33,309 nt of DNA. Origin: Bryobacterales bacterium. GTDB lineage: Bacteria; Acidobacteriota; Terriglobia; Bryobacterales; Bryobacteraceae. The stretch is taken from positions 22,566 to 55,874 of the forward strand of contig PLDF01000221.1 of the NCBI GenBank assembly GCA_003135055.1, given 5' to 3'. Every line of letters begins with the position of its first letter. The stretch's first letter is position 1. This document shows positions 1 to 8,461 of this stretch, piece by piece. The position numbers were made by a program, and so were the translations under genes. The notes under the pieces were generated by a model. The model was not told the DNA's origin. It made no database searches and was given only the letters and a program-made list of their open reading frames with translations.

Positions 1-185
1 CCGCGCGGACCAGGGGGTCCGCACTACGGCCTCTTGCGCAAATTCCTAGTTCGGGCAAGTAATCGCGACATGGGATTGATAATCTGCCCCGCAGAACCTG
101 CGCCGGCTACGCCTTCCCGAATCCGGTTAAGCACCCCCGCATAATCCGCATAACCCGGCCGCCCGTGAGCCCAGCCAGGCCGCGC

Positions 186-191
186 TATACT
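186..191 (+). promoter_or_regulatory. possible -10 box upstream of the MaoC gene
   Basis: TATACT lies 17 nt before the ATG at 208 and matches five of six positions of the sigma-70 -10 consensus. No convincing -35 box is seen at the expected distance. If real, the leader would be only about 10 nt. The rest of the first 207 bases holds no gene I can support. Confidence 0.25.
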
Positions 192-207
192 ATCGGAACA
201 ATCGGCC

Positions 208-657
208 ATGGATGGAATTCAACCGGACCTGCTCGAAAAGCGCGGCCGCTTTACCTTTGAAGACCTTGTCGCCGGCGTCGAGTTTGAGCAGCAATACGTC
301 ATCACCCAGGACGTGTACCAGAAGTTTCTCGATTTGTTTGGCGATGCCAGCCCGTTGCACATCAGCGACGAGGTCGCGGTATCGTGCGGGTTTGCCGCCA
401 AGCTCATGCACGGCGCAATCCTCAACGGATTTATATCCAATTTCGTGGGCATGCACTTTCCCGGGAAACGTACCCTGGAATGGGGCGTGGAGATCACCTT
501 CGTTAAGCCCACATACGTCGGCGATGTTCTCAAGTTGCACGCCACCGTCAAACAGCGGATGGAATTCAACCAGGCGGTAACCCTGCAGTTCCGGTTTCTT
601 CGGGAAGATGTGATCGTCGCGAAGGGTCTCATTTCGGTGATGATCTGCAACATTTAA
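208..657 (+). CDS. MaoC-like (R)-hydratase / hot-dog fold protein
   Basis: A 149-residue single hot-dog domain of the MaoC dehydratase family. These proteins hydrate or dehydrate acyl-CoA (enoyl-CoA hydratase 2 type) or related thioesters in the cytoplasm. The hydratase-2 signature is visible at residues 44-72: FGDASPLH, with Asp46 and His51 in the positions of the catalytic pair, followed by GF and LMHGAILNGFIS. The second half (EITFVKPTYVGDVLKLHATV) is the usual strand before the domain end. Length is normal for a stand-alone MaoC protein. The ATG at 208 is chosen because it gives the full fold and has a possible -10 box just upstream. The substrate cannot be told from the sequence; a polyketide or fatty-acid side reaction is as likely as beta-oxidation. 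It is not obviously in an operon with the cytochrome gene 137 bp downstream. Confidence 0.85.
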   Translation: MDGIQPDLLEKRGRFTFEDLVAGVEFEQQYVITQDVYQKFLDLFGDASPLHISDEVAVSCGFAAKLMHGAILNGFISNFVGMHFPGKRTLEWGVEITFVKPTYVGDVLKLHATVKQRMEFNQAVTLQFRFLREDVIVAKGLISVMICNI

Positions 658-794
658 CCGGCTTCGCGGCCGTGGCTTGAAGCTGGCGAATTTCAGCCGG
701 AGCGCCGCGAAGAAGGTCGATATCGACAAAGCAAACGCGGCGGACGTTGCGGCGGGGTTGAAAGGCTTGCAGGATGTCACAATAGTGCCTGGCA

Positions 795-3119
795 ATGATA
801 CGAAGATCGAACCGGCGATGGACCGCGTCGAATTTTAGCTGGCTCGTCTTGGTGGTTCTGTTGGCGTCGGCCGGTTGCGCCAGCCATGCGCTGGAGAAGG
901 TCCGCAACAGCTACGTCAATCCCGCTACGTGCGAGACATGTCACTTCGAGATCGCGAAAACGTATCGGCAAACCGGCATGGGGCGCTCTTTCTACCGCCC
1001 TGGTGCCCAAACTTCCATTGAGGACTTCACCTCTCACAACACTCTATATAACAAGGCCTCCGACCGTTACTACCAGCTTGAAGTCCGCGATGGAAAATAC
1101 TATGAGAGCCGCTACCAGACCGGTTACGGCAACCGGGAAACCAATCGCGTCGAGAAGCAGATCGATTTCGTCGTCGGCTCCGGCAATCACGCCCGCACAT
1201 ATCTGCATCGCAACGCAGAAGGCCAACTGGTCGAGCTGCCGGTCAGTTGGTATAGCGAAAATGGCGGCTATTGGGCAATGAGTCCCGGCTATGACAACGC
1301 GCGGCAGGAAGACTTCCGCCGGCCGGCGCCCGACGATTGCTTGTTCTGTCATAACGGCTACCCCCGGAGCGCCGTTGTCGCTGAAGGCATCGATTGCCAG
1401 CGGTGCCACGGACCAGGCGGCGCCCATGTCGAGGCCGCCGGCTCGGGCAAAGCGAAAACCGAGGCCATTCGCGCCTCCATCGTGAACCCGGCGCGGCTCG
1501 ACCGCGACCGGCAACTCGACGACTGCATGCAGTGCCACCTCGAAACCACCAGTCTTCGCTTGCCCAATGCGATTCGACGTTACGACCGCACGCCGTTCTC
1601 TTACCGGCCCGGTGAATCTCTGACCGATTACGAGCTATTCTTCGATCACGCGCCAGGCGCCGGCTTTGACCAGATGTTCAACGACAGGTTTGAGGTTGCC
1701 CATCAGGCTTACCGGCTCCGCAAGTCCGCCTGTTTTGCAGAAAGCCGGATGACGTGTACCACCTGCCACGATCCTCATCGGGCGTTGCGCGGCCCGCAAG
1801 CCATTGAACACTACGTCGGCGTTTGCCGCAGCTGCCACGCCGCGGTCCATGCCGCGGGAATGCCGGCGGGAATGCCGGCGGGTGGGTCGAATTGCCTCGA
1901 TTGCCACATGTGGAAGCGGCGCGCGGATGACGCCGTGCATCTGGTCATGACAGACCATTTCATTCAGCGCCGCAAACCCGCGCGCGACCTTCTCGCGCCA
2001 TTGCAGGAGAAGCCGGTCTCCTACCAAGGCGAAGTGGTCCCCTATTATTATCCCGCGCCTGCGCAAAATGATCTCTATCTCGCCGTCGCGCAGGTGCAGC
2101 ACGAATCTAACCTTCGGGCGGGTATCCCGCGTCTCGAGCAGGCCATTGCGAAAAGCAAACCGGACGACCCGGAGTTCTATCTCGAGCTGGGGAAGGCGTG
2201 GTCAAAATCCGGAGATCAAACCGAGGCCATTCGCTGGTTCGAAGAAGCCTTGCGGCGCCGCGACGGCTTCCATCCCGCCTTACGGGAATTGGCGGCCGCT
2301 CTGGCGCTCTCCGGCAATCTCGCGCGCGCTGTCGAAGTGGGAGAGCGGGCGGGCGCGCAGCAGCCTCCCGACACGGTGGCGCTCACCAATCTGGGCAATG
2401 CGTATCTGCGCCAAGGCAATGCCGGCCGGGCCAAACAGATTCTCGAACAGGCTCTCGCGAGCAATCCCGATTTGCCCGATGCCAACAACCTTCTCGGATT
2501 GGTCTGGCTCTCCGGACAGAATCAGGCAGCCGCCGAAGTCTCGTTCCGGAATGCGATCGCGATACAACCCGATATGGCGGAGCCGCACAATAATCTGGGC
2601 AACCTGCTCGCCGGGCGTGGCGACTACGCCGAAGCGGAGTATCATTTTCAGAAGGCGATCGCGAATAATCCGTCGTATGTGGATGCGCGCCACAGCTACG
2701 GCTTATTGCTGGCGCTGAGGCGGTCTTTCGATCAAGCTCTTGCGGAACTGCAGGAAGCGGTGCGGCTCGACCCGAATTCCGCTCAGCTCCACATCGATCT
2801 CGCGGATGTGCTGGCCGAAAAACAGCGCGCATCCGCGGCCGAGGACGAATACAGACGCGCCATCCAACTCAATCCTGGGCTAGCCGAAGCATATTATGGG
2901 CTGGGCAACGTCCTCGCGGCCGAACGCAAAACCGCGGATGCGGCGCGGGCGTTCCAAATGGCGATCGAACGCAATCCGGAATATTATGAAGCGCACCTCG
3001 CGCTCGGAACGATAATGGCGAGAGCGGGCAATTTGACCGAAGCGCGCCGACATTTTCAAAAAGCAGCCGAAAGCCGCGATCCGGCGGTACGGCAGAACGC
3101 CTTAAATGCGCTGCGCTGA
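795..3119 (+). CDS. multihaem c-type cytochrome lipoprotein with TPR domain
   Basis: A 774-residue exported protein. The N-terminus (MIRRSNRRW, then a hydrophobic stretch ending ASAGC at Cys28) looks like a lipoprotein signal peptide. Seven CXXCH haem-binding motifs start near residues 46, 182, 201, 244, 321, 344 and 367, in the style of cytochrome c-554/multihaem families. From about residue 425 to the end there are tandem TPR units (repeated LGNAYLRQGNAGRAKQ-type helices). The haem part suggests periplasmic or outer-membrane-facing electron transfer, and the TPR part a protein-docking scaffold. A short in-frame duplication, AGMPAGMPAGG (about 1850-1885), lies between haem motifs 6 and 7. 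Such cytochrome-TPR fusions are common in Acidobacteriota and Planctomycetota, but the electron donor and acceptor are unknown. The start at 795 is supported by the signal peptide. Confidence 0.85.
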   Translation: MIRRSNRRWTASNFSWLVLVVLLASAGCASHALEKVRNSYVNPATCETCHFEIAKTYRQTGMGRSFYRPGAQTSIEDFTSHNTLYNKASDRYYQLEVRDGKYYESRYQTGYGNRETNRVEKQIDFVVGSGNHARTYLHRNAEGQLVELPVSWYSENGGYWAMSPGYDNARQEDFRRPAPDDCLFCHNGYPRSAVVAEGIDCQRCHGPGGAHVEAAGSGKAKTEAIRASIVNPARLDRDRQLDDCMQCHLETTSLRLPNAIRRYDRTPFSYRPGESLTDYELFFDHAPGAGFDQMFNDRFEVAHQAYRLRKSACFAESRMTCTTCHDPHRALRGPQAIEHYVGVCRSCHAAVHAAGMPAGMPAGGSNCLDCHMWKRRADDAVHLVMTDHFIQRRKPARDLLAPLQEKPVSYQGEVVPYYYPAPAQNDLYLAVAQVQHESNLRAGIPRLEQAIAKSKPDDPEFYLELGKAWSKSGDQTEAIRWFEEALRRRDGFHPALRELAAALALSGNLARAVEVGERAGAQQPPDTVALTNLGNAYLRQGNAGRAKQILEQALASNPDLPDANNLLGLVWLSGQNQAAAEVSFRNAIAIQPDMAEPHNNLGNLLAGRGDYAEAEYHFQKAIANNPSYVDARHSYGLLLALRRSFDQALAELQEAVRLDPNSAQLHIDLADVLAEKQRASAAEDEYRRAIQLNPGLAEAYYGLGNVLAAERKTADAARAFQMAIERNPEYYEAHLALGTIMARAGNLTEARRHFQKAAESRDPAVRQNALNALR

Positions 3120-3155
3120 TGCGCGCCGCGATTCGTCGCCGAGATCGCCCTTGTG

Positions 3156-3175
3156 GGCAGGCGCTTCCGCCTGCC
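3156..3175. repeat. REP-like hairpin
   Basis: GGCAGGCG-CTTC-CGCCTGCC is a perfect 8-bp stem with a 4-nt loop, 36 bp after the cytochrome stop codon. There is no T-tract, so it is not a clear intrinsic terminator. It could be a transcript-stabilising hairpin or one copy of a dispersed palindromic repeat; only this copy was noticed in the window. Confidence 0.5.
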
Positions 3176-3248
3176 AAGTCCGAATGAGCCCCAAAATCTC
3201 GGGATCAGTTGCGCGCCCCTGTATGTCTACGCATTACCATGAACGCGA

Positions 3249-4412
3249 ATGCACATCGACAAAATCTCCGTTTACATCGTGCGGGCGCCATTGGGCCGCG
3301 CATACTGGATGTCGCTCGAACCTTATTCCGAGGCATCCGAAATCGTTGTTGAATTGCGCACCAGCGACGGGCTGACCGGTATCGGCGAGATCCACGGCCG
3401 CCCCATGGAAAAGATTGTCGAGATCGTCCGGGACGGCTTCGCCCCGTTGCTGATCGGCCGCGATCCTCTCGAAACCGAGGCCATCTACACCCGCCTTTTT
3501 CAATCCACCTGCTCCCGTCAGGGAGCGCGCTTAAATCCCGCTGGCGGACAGCCGCACTTTGGCGGAGGCGTCAGGCCTCAGATGATGGCGGCCATTGCCG
3601 GCATCGACATAGCTCTCTGGGACTTGAAGGGCAAGCTTCTAGGCCAACCGGTCTGGCGCCTGCTCGGCGGCGGTAACCCGACGATCGCCGCCTATGCCAG
3701 CGGCGGCTACTACGGGCCCGAAGGAGAGGCTGCCATCAGTGACCTCGTGGAGGAAATGGGCTCTTATGCCGCGCTCGGCTATCCCACGATCAAGATGAAA
3801 GTGGGAGGCCTCCCGATCGCCGCCGATGTGGAGCGTGTGCGCGCCGTGCGCGATTGCGTCGGCCCGGACGTGTCCATTCTCCTCGACGCGAACCAGGCCT
3901 ACGACGTACCCACGGCGATCGCCGCCGCGCGCGCCTTCCGTCCCTATGGCATCGGGTGGTTCGAGGAGCCCGTTCATTGGTACGATTCGGTCTTCGGACT
4001 CGCCCAGGTGTCCCACGCTATCGACATTCCCACGGCCAGCGGTGAAAGCGAGCTGCACCGTTGGGGTTGCCGCGATCTGATCGAACACGCGGGCATCCGC
4101 ATCATGCAGTTCGACTGTACTCGCGCCGGCGGCGTCACCGAGTGGCTTAAGGTGGCCGCCTATGCCGCCGCGCACGGAGTGGTGATGGCGCCGCATCACG
4201 ACGCTCAGATTCACGGGCACCTGGTAGCCGCGGTTCCCAACGGCTACATCCTTGAGGTCTTCCCCAATCCGCTAAGGGACCCGCTCTGGGAAGAGCTTTT
4301 CACCGGACGGCCGAAAGTTACGAACGGAGTTCTGCGCCTGTCGGATTCTCCCGGATTCGGATTCGGGCTCAACGCCGAAGGAATGCGGAAGTATGCAACG
4401 CAGATCTGCTGA
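3249..4412 (+). CDS. mandelate racemase/muconate lactonizing enzyme family protein
   Basis: A 387-residue enolase-superfamily enzyme. It has the N-terminal capping domain (about 1-125) and a TIM barrel (about 145-365). The catalytic set of the mandelate racemase subgroup can be read: KMK at Lys182/Lys184, metal ligands Asp213 (LLDANQ), Glu239 (WFEEP) and Glu266 (ASGESE), Asp289 (QFDCTRAGG) and His316/His317 (APHHDAQIH), the latter forming the His-Asp dyad. This favours proton abstraction from a carboxylate, as in sugar-acid dehydratases or racemases, rather than muconate cycloisomerase. The substrate is not determined. It precedes the sugar-oxidation cluster on the same strand, which fits an aldonate or uronate substrate, but a 400-bp gap with a promoter candidate separates them. 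The start ATG gives the canonical MHIDKISVYIV N-terminus. Confidence 0.88.
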   Translation: MHIDKISVYIVRAPLGRAYWMSLEPYSEASEIVVELRTSDGLTGIGEIHGRPMEKIVEIVRDGFAPLLIGRDPLETEAIYTRLFQSTCSRQGARLNPAGGQPHFGGGVRPQMMAAIAGIDIALWDLKGKLLGQPVWRLLGGGNPTIAAYASGGYYGPEGEAAISDLVEEMGSYAALGYPTIKMKVGGLPIAADVERVRAVRDCVGPDVSILLDANQAYDVPTAIAAARAFRPYGIGWFEEPVHWYDSVFGLAQVSHAIDIPTASGESELHRWGCRDLIEHAGIRIMQFDCTRAGGVTEWLKVAAYAAAHGVVMAPHHDAQIHGHLVAAVPNGYILEVFPNPLRDPLWEELFTGRPKVTNGVLRLSDSPGFGFGLNAEGMRKYATQIC

Positions 4413-4817
4413 TATGTGCCGGCGCACACGCGGCCTTCTTTTTGGCTTGACCGCCCATACCACTTGTGATATTCTTTTTTCGTCTGTGTGCGCAAGCTAT
4501 GTTTCGTATTGCGCAACAGCCCGCCGCGATTGAAGGGGTCAGCGCCTTGAAGAGAAGCCGTTTCCGGGGGCATCCGTATCCTACCGATGCCTACGTAGCA
4601 CCCGGCGGAGTAATCCCGCCGGCCATCTCCAAAAGCTATATGGAGTTCGCGCTTCCCGCCACGGAAAAGCATTACGGCGCAAAAGCAGGATTGCATTGCG
4701 GCCGGACTTGACCAAAATGTTGCCACTCCAAACCATCGCTAAGGCCGCGCAGTGGCAAAACGAAATGTCCATGAAGACTGGGGCCCAGTCGGCTCCGCAA
4801 ATGAGGAGTATCCAATA
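4413..4817. other. intergenic region before the TonB receptor
   Basis: About 400 bp with no gene I can support. An 81-codon open frame at 4466-4711 has no recognisable features. The stretch holds a promoter candidate at 4447-4475 and a ribosome binding site, GAGGAG, at 4803-4808. Confidence 0.5.
4447..4475 (+). promoter_or_regulatory. sigma-70-like promoter candidate
   Basis: TTGACC (4447-4452) and TATTCT (4470-4475) are separated by exactly 17 nt. This matches five of six -35 and four of six -10 consensus positions. It would give a leader of roughly 335 nt before the TonB receptor start at 4818, long enough for post-transcriptional control. No known riboswitch was recognised in it. Confidence 0.4.
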
Positions 4818-7800
4818 ATGCGCCGTTTCACTCTTTTATCTCTCCTGGCCCTGTTGCTCGCAACCGCAGCCAGCGTTTTCGGCCAACAAGACACTGGTAC
4901 CTTGCTCGGTACCGTGGTAGATCCGGCGGGGGCGGTGGTTCCGGCTGCAACGGTCACTGTACATAACGCCGCAACTGGCGCGACCATGGCTGGCACAACC
5001 GATAAGAGCGGTGTTTTTCAGTTTCCAACCATACTGGTGGGCACTTATTCGGTCCAGATCGCCGCTCAGGGCTTCAAAACCTATGATATGAGCGGCGTTT
5101 TGCTGCAGAGCGCTGAAATCCGCAATTTAGGATCCCTGCGAATGGAAGTCGGCGGCGTTACCGAACAGGTGAGGGTCACCGCTGCGACTACTCCGGTGCA
5201 GACGTCGTCCACCGAGATCAACCTGTCCATCGAGCAGTCCAAACTGGCGGAAATCACAAACAAGGGGGGCGACGCTTTCCAGTACTTCGATCTCCTGCCC
5301 GGAGTCGTCGATACCTCATTGACCGTCCGCGACAATCCAACGTACAACGAGTTGCAGGGCATCGTCATCAACGGAAACTCGGGGATCACCAACGTGTCGC
5401 ATACTCTCGACGGCGTTCATGCGGTAGACGCCGCGATGACGACAATGTTTGTAAACCCGAACGTCGATGCCATTTCCGAAATCACGGTGCTGACGACCGG
5501 CTATCAAGCGGAGTTCGGCAGGAATACGGGCGGATCCATCAACTTCGTTACCAAGAGCGGAACGTCGGACTTCCACGGCACGGGCCACTGGTACCATCGG
5601 AACGAAGACCTCAACGCGAACACCTTCTTCAACAACCGGTCCGGGATCGTCCGCCCGATTTACAGGTATATGCTCGCGGGTTATACCATTGGAGGCCCCG
5701 TTTATATTCCGAAACACTTCAACACGAAAAAAAATCGCCTCTTCTTCTTCGCCTCGCAGGAGTTTACCCAGATCAAGGTTCCGACGACGACAAGCACGGT
5801 GAATGAGCCCACGGCTCTCGAGCGGGCCGGTAACTTTTCCGATTTGAAAACGAGCGCCGGAGCGCTAATCCCGGTCCTCGATCCGCTGACAGAAACGGCT
5901 TTCCCGGGCAACATTATTCCCACGTCGCGAATCAACACTACCGGCCAGGCGATGCTGAATCTCTTTCCGATGCCGAACGGATACACTAATCCGGCTCCGG
6001 GCCAGCAGTATACCGCCAATTCCCTGTTTTACGGGACGCCTTCTCACACCCACTCCGACACCATCGTGAAAATCGATGCGAATATAACCAGCAAGCTGAG
6101 CGTTTTCTATCGATATGGCATAGATCACGAGGCTCTTGGGAGCGTCTTTAATATTACGCCCGGCATCGGACAGCAGGTCAATCTGATTCCCGGTCAAAGT
6201 CATGCGGCGCATGCGACCTATATATTTACTCCGACTCTGATTGCCGAAACGCTCGTCGGGATCGGCTGGAATAATTATGAGTTCTATCATGTCGAAGGCG
6301 ACTCGCCGTATTTTCGGACTTCCACTCTAAATCCCCCAACGCTGTTTCCGCTGCCGGCGCCAGCCACAGTCCCTGGTGGAACGCTCGGCGTCATTCAGGA
6401 GTACCCGCCGTATTTGCCCGAGATGACAACTGGCGGCGGCAATACCGTCGGAGAAACGAATTATACGCCGTGGAATACCGGCTTCTTCGACCCGTATGCG
6501 AACTTTTCCCATAGCCGCAGCGTTAACGAGGACGTGACCAAAGTCCAGGGCAAGCATCGCTTCAAGTTCGGTATCTACGTCGACCGCGTATTCAAGGACG
6601 AGCCTGCGCCCGGCACGGGCTATCCGGGCGTCTATAACTTTGGCAGCACCACTTCCAATCCGATAGATACCGGCAGCGGATACTCAAACATGCTCCTGGG
6701 CGTTTTCCAGACATATTCGCAAGCTACCAATCGCATTCAGCCGGCGCTGCATTACTGGCAGATCGAATGGTACGCCCAGGATAGCTGGCGCGTAACCAGC
6801 AAGTTAACGCTGGAATACGGATTGCGGTTCGTTCACGAGGGCGCGCCGAACGACACTTCCGGCACCAGTTCGGATTTTTACCCTTCGCTATGGACGGCCG
6901 CGAATTCGCCCGCACTTTACCGGAACGGTTGCAAGGTTGCGCTTTCCTCAACCGGAACCTGCGCCACGGCAAACCAGGTGGCGGTGAATCCGCTGACCGG
7001 CGCACAGACGTTTAACGCCCTTGTCAACACCGCCGTTCCCGGAGTGGGCAGCATTATCGACGGCATGCATGTCGGCGGACTGACGGGAAACGACCATTAC
7101 TTCAGTTATGCTCCCGTGAACCTGGCCCCCCGTCTGGGCATTGCGTGGGATCCGACCGGGAAGGGCAAGTGGGCCGTGCGCGCCGGGGCTGGACTCTTCT
7201 ATAACCGTGCGAGTCTGGGCATCTCAGGTTCCGGAACCGCTCCGACCGTCTATACGCCCATAGTTTACTATTCGTATATGACCGATCTCCCGAGTCTTAC
7301 CTCGTCGGAGGTGTTTTCGCCGGTTAGCGGGACAATTTACAACCCCCGTCAGCAGGTCGAGGTGGCTCACAATTTAAATTTCTCGGTCCAGCACGATATC
7401 GGTTTCAGTACGGCTTTGACCTTGAGCTACGTAGGAAGTTTCGATCGTCACGCGGCTGAGACGATCAGCGTCAACAACATCCCGTACCAGGCATATGCGA
7501 ATCCCGCCAATGTTTTTAACAACACCGAGATCAATGCGAACTTCCTGCGTACCACCTATCCCGGCATGGGAACGGAGAGCTATTCAACCTCCGGTCTGTC
7601 GTCCTTGAATTACAATTCGGCGCAGCTCTTGCTCCAGCACAGGGTGAGTCGCGGATTGTTCTTCTCGGTTGCTTATACGTTCTCCAAGGCGTTGGGAAGC
7701 ACGTCGCCGGACGCATATCATACCGGCCTGCCCATCGTCAACGAGTTTGGACAAACGGTTACGCTTCCGAACGACCGGCAAGATTTTTACGGCCCGACGA

Positions 7801-8366
7801 CGTCCGACCACACGCACGTTCTCGCGGTCAACTATGCCTACTCTTTTCCGAAGTTAGAAGCGGGCCCCAAGGCATTGAAGGCGGTCGTGAACGGCTGGAC
7901 GCTTACCGGCACCCCGTACGTGCAATCGGGCGCTCCGGTATCGCCGAGCTGTTCTTCAACGGCGGCGTTCCCGACTAACGATCCGACTGAAACCGGACAA
8001 ACAGCCCGGTGTCAGGAAGTTGCCGATCCGAGGGCCTTCAACCAAAGCTTCTATAGCAATTTCAACACCGCGGCATTTGCTCTGGCGCCGCTTGGCTCGT
8101 TTGGAAATACGGGCCTTGGCATTTACCGTGAGCCGACCATTTGGAACTGGGACATGTCGCTCTCCAGATCGGTCCGCATACGTGAAAGAGTTACCCTCAC
8201 CGCTCGCTGGGAAGCTTTCAATGTATTCAATCATCCGGAGTTCAATGCCTTCGGCGCCACCTACAGTTTTAACGCAGCGAACGTGAATACGAGTACGACC
8301 ACGGGTCAGATGACAAGCACGCTGAGCACCCGCCAGCAGGAGCTTCAGGTTAGGTTGGTGTTCTAG
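4818..8366 (+). CDS. Oar-like TonB-dependent receptor with carboxypeptidase regulatory-like domain
   Basis: An 1182-residue outer-membrane receptor. The start at 4818 is chosen over an in-frame ATG at 4752 because GAGGAG lies 9 nt upstream and a clean signal peptide follows (MRRFTLLSLLALLLATAASVFG). After it comes a carboxypeptidase-regulatory-like beta-sandwich (about residues 27-115: GTLLGTVVDPAGAVVPAATV), then a plug domain (ITVLTTGYQAEFGRNTGGSINFVTKSG) and a long beta-barrel. The protein ends in QEVQVRLVF-like residues with a terminal Phe (LQVRLVF), the barrel-assembly signal. Acidobacteriota carry dozens of these, generally thought to import oligosaccharides or other large substrates with TonB/ExbBD energy. 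The following PQQ dehydrogenase and DUF1080 genes suggest a carbohydrate ligand; this is inference. Confidence 0.92.
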   Translation: MRRFTLLSLLALLLATAASVFGQQDTGTLLGTVVDPAGAVVPAATVTVHNAATGATMAGTTDKSGVFQFPTILVGTYSVQIAAQGFKTYDMSGVLLQSAEIRNLGSLRMEVGGVTEQVRVTAATTPVQTSSTEINLSIEQSKLAEITNKGGDAFQYFDLLPGVVDTSLTVRDNPTYNELQGIVINGNSGITNVSHTLDGVHAVDAAMTTMFVNPNVDAISEITVLTTGYQAEFGRNTGGSINFVTKSGTSDFHGTGHWYHRNEDLNANTFFNNRSGIVRPIYRYMLAGYTIGGPVYIPKHFNTKKNRLFFFASQEFTQIKVPTTTSTVNEPTALERAGNFSDLKTSAGALIPVLDPLTETAFPGNIIPTSRINTTGQAMLNLFPMPNGYTNPAPGQQYTANSLFYGTPSHTHSDTIVKIDANITSKLSVFYRYGIDHEALGSVFNITPGIGQQVNLIPGQSHAAHATYIFTPTLIAETLVGIGWNNYEFYHVEGDSPYFRTSTLNPPTLFPLPAPATVPGGTLGVIQEYPPYLPEMTTGGGNTVGETNYTPWNTGFFDPYANFSHSRSVNEDVTKVQGKHRFKFGIYVDRVFKDEPAPGTGYPGVYNFGSTTSNPIDTGSGYSNMLLGVFQTYSQATNRIQPALHYWQIEWYAQDSWRVTSKLTLEYGLRFVHEGAPNDTSGTSSDFYPSLWTAANSPALYRNGCKVALSSTGTCATANQVAVNPLTGAQTFNALVNTAVPGVGSIIDGMHVGGLTGNDHYFSYAPVNLAPRLGIAWDPTGKGKWAVRAGAGLFYNRASLGISGSGTAPTVYTPIVYYSYMTDLPSLTSSEVFSPVSGTIYNPRQQVEVAHNLNFSVQHDIGFSTALTLSYVGSFDRHAAETISVNNIPYQAYANPANVFNNTEINANFLRTTYPGMGTESYSTSGLSSLNYNSAQLLLQHRVSRGLFFSVAYTFSKALGSTSPDAYHTGLPIVNEFGQTVTLPNDRQDFYGPTTSDHTHVLAVNYAYSFPKLEAGPKALKAVVNGWTLTGTPYVQSGAPVSPSCSSTAAFPTNDPTETGQTARCQEVADPRAFNQSFYSNFNTAAFALAPLGSFGNTGLGIYREPTIWNWDMSLSRSVRIRERVTLTARWEAFNVFNHPEFNAFGATYSFNAANVNTSTTTGQMTSTLSTRQQELQVRLVF

Positions 8367-8461
8367 TGTCGTGCGTCATAAATAACCGGCAAGAGCTGCT
8401 TGGCGTTGTTGGAATTGCTAGCGCCGCGCAAGCCTTGAAAGTGTTTGGGCGCAGATAATTT

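Noticed and set aside
24..209. 61-codon - strand frame at the left edge
   Set aside because: No recognisable product; it overlaps the MaoC start and promoter candidate.
4466..4711. 81-codon frame before the TonB receptor
   Set aside because: No ribosome binding site, no recognisable motif, and its start overlaps the promoter candidate.
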